From positions 1-6,392 of the forward strand of contig JBKGYS010000136.1 of NCBI GenBank assembly GCA_046545955.1: a DNA stretch of 6,392 nt, read 5' to 3'. Origin of the DNA: SLAN01 sp046545955. Lineage in GTDB: Bacteria; Spirochaetota; Spirochaetia; DSM-27196; SKKC01. Shown piece after piece: positions 5,546 to 6,392 of this stretch. Position 1 is the stretch's first letter. Each line of letters opens with the position of its first letter. The notes beneath the pieces are model-generated. The model was not told the origin of the DNA and did not search any database. It worked only from the letters and a program-made list of their open reading frames with translations. The position numbers and the translations under genes are program-made.

Positions 5546-6392
5546 TTACCTTTCCTCCTCGTCGTTTCCGCCGAGGTCAAAGCGCTGTTCAATGTTCGCG
5601 CTGACGTCGAGGGTGACTCGCGTGGATAGTTCCCCGTTGTATTTGAGCTCGTACGCGGCATCCGGCGGCGTCTCTTCCGCTTCCGGCAATTTCAAGTACA
5701 GCCGGGGCCTAAGCGGGAAATTGTCCGGGTCGCGCATTTTATTAAACGTTTCCTCCAAAATATCAATTTCCGTGTCATCGGTTAGCGAGCTTTTCACTAT
5801 TGTTTCGGAGGCGTTCGGACCGTTCTCGCCGAAGGTCATCCGGAACTCGATCCCGCTGAGTCCGGTGGTATTCTTCACGTCGTCGAGCTGAAGTGTGACC
5901 GACTTGAAGTTCGACAATCCGTCCTGCAGATCGTCGGCATCCTCGCGGTTAAACAGGTCGTCCTCCAACTCGAAGAAATCATCTTCGCTGTCGAAGCCTA
6001 AGAGCTCGATATCCTTCGTGGCGTTGAAGGCGAAGGGAATGCGGAGGTAGGCGTTGGCGTTCAGGGCGTCATCCTGCCCAATAAAGACATTGTCGGGCTC
6101 TTCTGTATCAGGTATTGTAAATGTGACATCAAGCGTTACATCGTCGTCGGGTGGATCGCTGAAAAAATCGGAGAAATCAAGCTCAATCTGATTTGAGTCC
6201 GGGAAAGAGGCCTCGTCCTTGTTACCGGGCTCTAACGTTTCAGTCTTAGTCTTAGTCTCGCTTCCGGCGGCGATTTCGACCTTCACTTTGGTGTCATCAT
6301 CAGGCGACGTGAAAGAGCCGCTGTCCTCGTCGTACTCGTAGAGATTTCCCGAAAGCTCGAAGATGAACGGGACGCTCGCAAACTCAAGCCCA
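5546..6392 (-). CDS. acidic envelope-type protein of unknown function, 5' end beyond the window
   Basis: The frame is open from the right edge (first complete codon at 6391) to a TAA at 5548-5546, giving at least 281 residues; the true start is outside the window. The GTG at 6286 is an internal valine, not a start, since coding continues upstream as ...LYEYDEDSGSFTSPDDD. The protein is very rich in Asp and Glu, for example around FSDFFSDPPDDD and FDSEDDFFELEDDLF. Between these lie alternating strands such as VTLDVTFTIPD, RLYLKLPEAEE and LSTRVTLDVSANI that look like beta structure. A short KTKTKTE run is encoded by a 6-bp repeat at 6241-6258. No cysteine, helix-rich membrane segment or enzyme motif is visible in this part. 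The tight junction to the barrel gene suggests a secreted or surface partner of it, but I cannot assign a function. Confidence 0.8.
   Translation of the reverse strand, partial: GLEFASVPFIFELSGNLYEYDEDSGSFTSPDDDTKVKVEIAAGSETKTKTETLEPGNKDEASFPDSNQIELDFSDFFSDPPDDDVTLDVTFTIPDTEEPDNVFIGQDDALNANAYLRIPFAFNATKDIELLGFDSEDDFFELEDDLFNREDADDLQDGLSNFKSVTLQLDDVKNTTGLSGIEFRMTFGENGPNASETIVKSSLTDDTEIDILEETFNKMRDPDNFPLRPRLYLKLPEAEETPPDAAYELKYNGELSTRVTLDVSANIEQRFDLGGNDEEER
5549..5560 (-). promoter_or_regulatory. ribosome binding site of the 422-aa barrel gene, inside the upstream coding sequence
   Basis: GAGGAGGAAAGG on the minus strand encodes the final Glu-Glu-Glu-Arg of the upstream protein and serves as the Shine-Dalgarno site of the next gene, its AAAGG end being nine bases before the ATG at 5539. 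This arrangement favours translational coupling. Confidence 0.75.

Noticed and set aside
4118..5629. Long plus-strand open frame of about 500 codons opposite the 422-aa barrel gene
   Set aside because: It lies antisense to a gene with a signal peptide, a ribosome binding site and a barrel C terminus. The translation is Arg/Ala-rich with no domain pattern, typical of the reverse frame of GC-rich coding DNA, and it starts inside the tandem repeats.
6241..6258. 6-bp repeat (TAGTCT units) as a phase-variable tract
   Set aside because: Only about three units, encoding KTKTKTE in frame; too short to claim variability.

Overview
The window looks like a stretch of chromosome from a diderm (outer-membrane) bacterium, with GC content of roughly 55-60% by eye. 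Every supported gene lies on the minus strand, so transcription runs from the right edge to the left. My best guess at lineage is a free-living spirochaete. The grounds are the set of signal-peptide beta-barrel proteins I cannot place in proteobacterial families, plus a LolA-like carrier and a LolD-type ATPase without recognisable proteobacterial neighbours. This guess is weak. The unusually Asp/Glu-rich secreted proteins would also fit a halophile or alkaliphile.

Layout in the direction of transcription: (1) A 5'-truncated gene for a very acidic protein of unknown function (6391-5546). (2) Six bases after its stop, a 422-aa signal-peptide outer-membrane barrel candidate (5539-4271); its ribosome binding site lies inside the last codons of gene 1. 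(3) A 303-bp gap with a hairpin and a 34-bp GC-rich tandem repeat (2.5 copies). (4) A LolA-like periplasmic carrier (3967-3143). (5) A 463-aa predicted outer-membrane barrel with a long acidic N-terminal linker (3143-1752), whose start codon overlaps the carrier's stop by one base. (6) A 115-bp spacer with three perfect copies of a 16-bp hairpin-forming repeat. (7) A LolD/MacB-type ABC ATPase (1636-896) with all nucleotide-binding motifs. (8) A 175-bp gap with a strong hairpin. (9) A small barrel-like outer-membrane protein of 196 aa (720-130). (10) A good sigma70-type promoter followed by tRNA-Glu(UUC), cut off by the left edge.

The central reading is that genes 4, 5 and 7 form an envelope-trafficking module. 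The ATPase would energise extraction of a lipidated or lipid substrate from the inner membrane, the LolA-like protein would carry it across the periplasm, and the coupled barrel would receive it at the outer membrane. No FtsX-type permease and no LolB is present, so the module is incomplete here or uses an atypical receiver. Every other protein gene in the window also appears to encode an envelope protein.
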